DNA of 5,723 bases from Clostridia bacterium (GTDB lineage Bacteria; Bacillota; Clostridia; Christensenellales; Aristaeellaceae): NCBI GenBank assembly GCA_024404395.1, contig JAKSPZ010000076.1:1-5723 (forward strand), given 5' to 3'. Under the pieces are notes generated by a model, which had not been told where the DNA came from, searched no databases, and saw nothing but the letters and a program-made list of their open reading frames with translations. Shown piece by piece: positions 5,308 to 5,723 of this stretch (its first letter is position 1; the number at the start of each line of letters is the position of its first letter). The translations under genes were made by a program, and so were the position numbers.

Positions 5308-5723
5308 CAGTCAATGGAATCCTTCAGCTTGCGGGAACGGCTGGGATGGCGCAGCTTTCTGAGCGCCTTAGCCTCGATTTGGCGAATGCGTTCGCGGGTG
5401 ACCTTGAACTCCTTGCCGACCTCTTCCAGCGTGCGGGCACGACCGTCTTCCAGACCGAAGCGCAGCTTGAGGACCATTTCCTCACGGGGCGTCAGCGTGG
5501 AAAGCACGCTCATGAGCTGTTCCTTCAGCAGGGTAAAGGCGGCTGCCTCCGCAGGTGCGGGTGCATCATCATCGGGGATAAAGTCACCGAGATGGCTGTC
5601 CTCTTCCGCACCAATGGGGGTTGCGAGGGAAACGGGTTCCTGTGCGATCTTGATGATCTCGCGAACCTTCTCCTCGGAGATGCCCATCTTCTCGGCGATC
5701 TCGTCGGGCTGAGGCTCACGACC
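5307..5723 (-). CDS. rpoD: RNA polymerase primary sigma factor RpoD/SigA, C-terminal part, runs off the right edge
   Basis: The frame is open to the right edge, and 138 residues are visible up to TGA at 5309-5307. It begins within region 3 ([20 protein letters not shown]). It continues through region 3.2, the sigma finger ([20 protein letters not shown], visible residues 32-51), region 4.1 ([21 protein letters not shown], about 74-94) and region 4.2. Region 4.2 has the -35-binding helix-turn-helix [20 protein letters not shown] (98-117), then [18 protein letters not shown]. This is the near-invariant tail of group 1 sigma-70 factors, which direct core RNA polymerase to housekeeping promoters. 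The promoter and N-terminal regions are outside the window. trmK follows with a 1-nt overlap. A group 2 paralogue is unlikely given the trmK neighbour, but cannot be excluded without the rest. Confidence 0.96.
   Translation of the reverse strand, partial: GREPQPDEIAEKMGISEEKVREIIKIAQEPVSLATPIGAEEDSHLGDFIPDDDAPAPAEAAAFTLLKEQLMSVLSTLTPREEMVLKLRFGLEDGRARTLEEVGKEFKVTRERIRQIEAKALRKLRHPSRSRKLKDSID

Noticed and set aside
1..5723. A novel defence, mobile or CRISPR-like system in the window
   Set aside because: No direct repeats, integrase or transposase motifs, toxin-antitoxin pairs or spacer arrays were seen; all genes are recognisable housekeeping, transport or tRNA-related families.

Overview
The window is a compact stretch of bacterial chromosome in which every supported gene lies on the minus strand, so transcription runs from right to left. 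Three things point to a low-GC-type Firmicute relative, most likely a Clostridia member of moderate G+C: the order rpoD, trmK, Nif3-family gene, C4 zinc-ribbon gene, rnpB; strong AGGAGG-type ribosome binding sites; and a class A RNase P RNA rather than the class B form of Bacilli. The taxon is inferred from gene order and style, not from a search.

Right part (5723 down to 3148): the 3' end of the housekeeping sigma factor gene rpoD is followed by trmK (tRNA m1A22 methyltransferase), a short Nif3-family dinuclear-metal protein, and a coiled-coil/zinc-ribbon protein. They are packed with a 1-nt overlap, a roughly 10-nt overlap and a 19-nt gap, as expected of one transcription unit.

Middle (3145 to 2771): rnpB, the catalytic RNA of RNase P, starts two bases after the zinc-ribbon stop codon. 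It ends at a textbook intrinsic terminator. The terminator's U-run lies only a few bases before the ribosome binding site of the next gene.

Left-middle (2754 to 876): a full-length AlaX-type alanyl-tRNA editing protein carrying a DHHA1 domain overlaps a HAD-family phosphatase gene. A perfect 16-bp inverted repeat follows the phosphatase stop codon directly.

Left (855 to 1): a clear sigma-A promoter drives a sodium:solute symporter gene that runs off the window's left edge.

The genes share a tRNA theme: RNase P matures tRNA 5' ends, TrmK methylates tRNA, and the AlaX-like protein removes wrongly attached amino acids. The rest are housekeeping or transport functions. I found no mobile element, CRISPR array, tRNA gene or convincing sign of an undescribed system. 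The points worth a second look are the tight RNA/CDS junctions around rnpB and one apparent base change in the RNase P RNA loop that recognises the tRNA CCA end.
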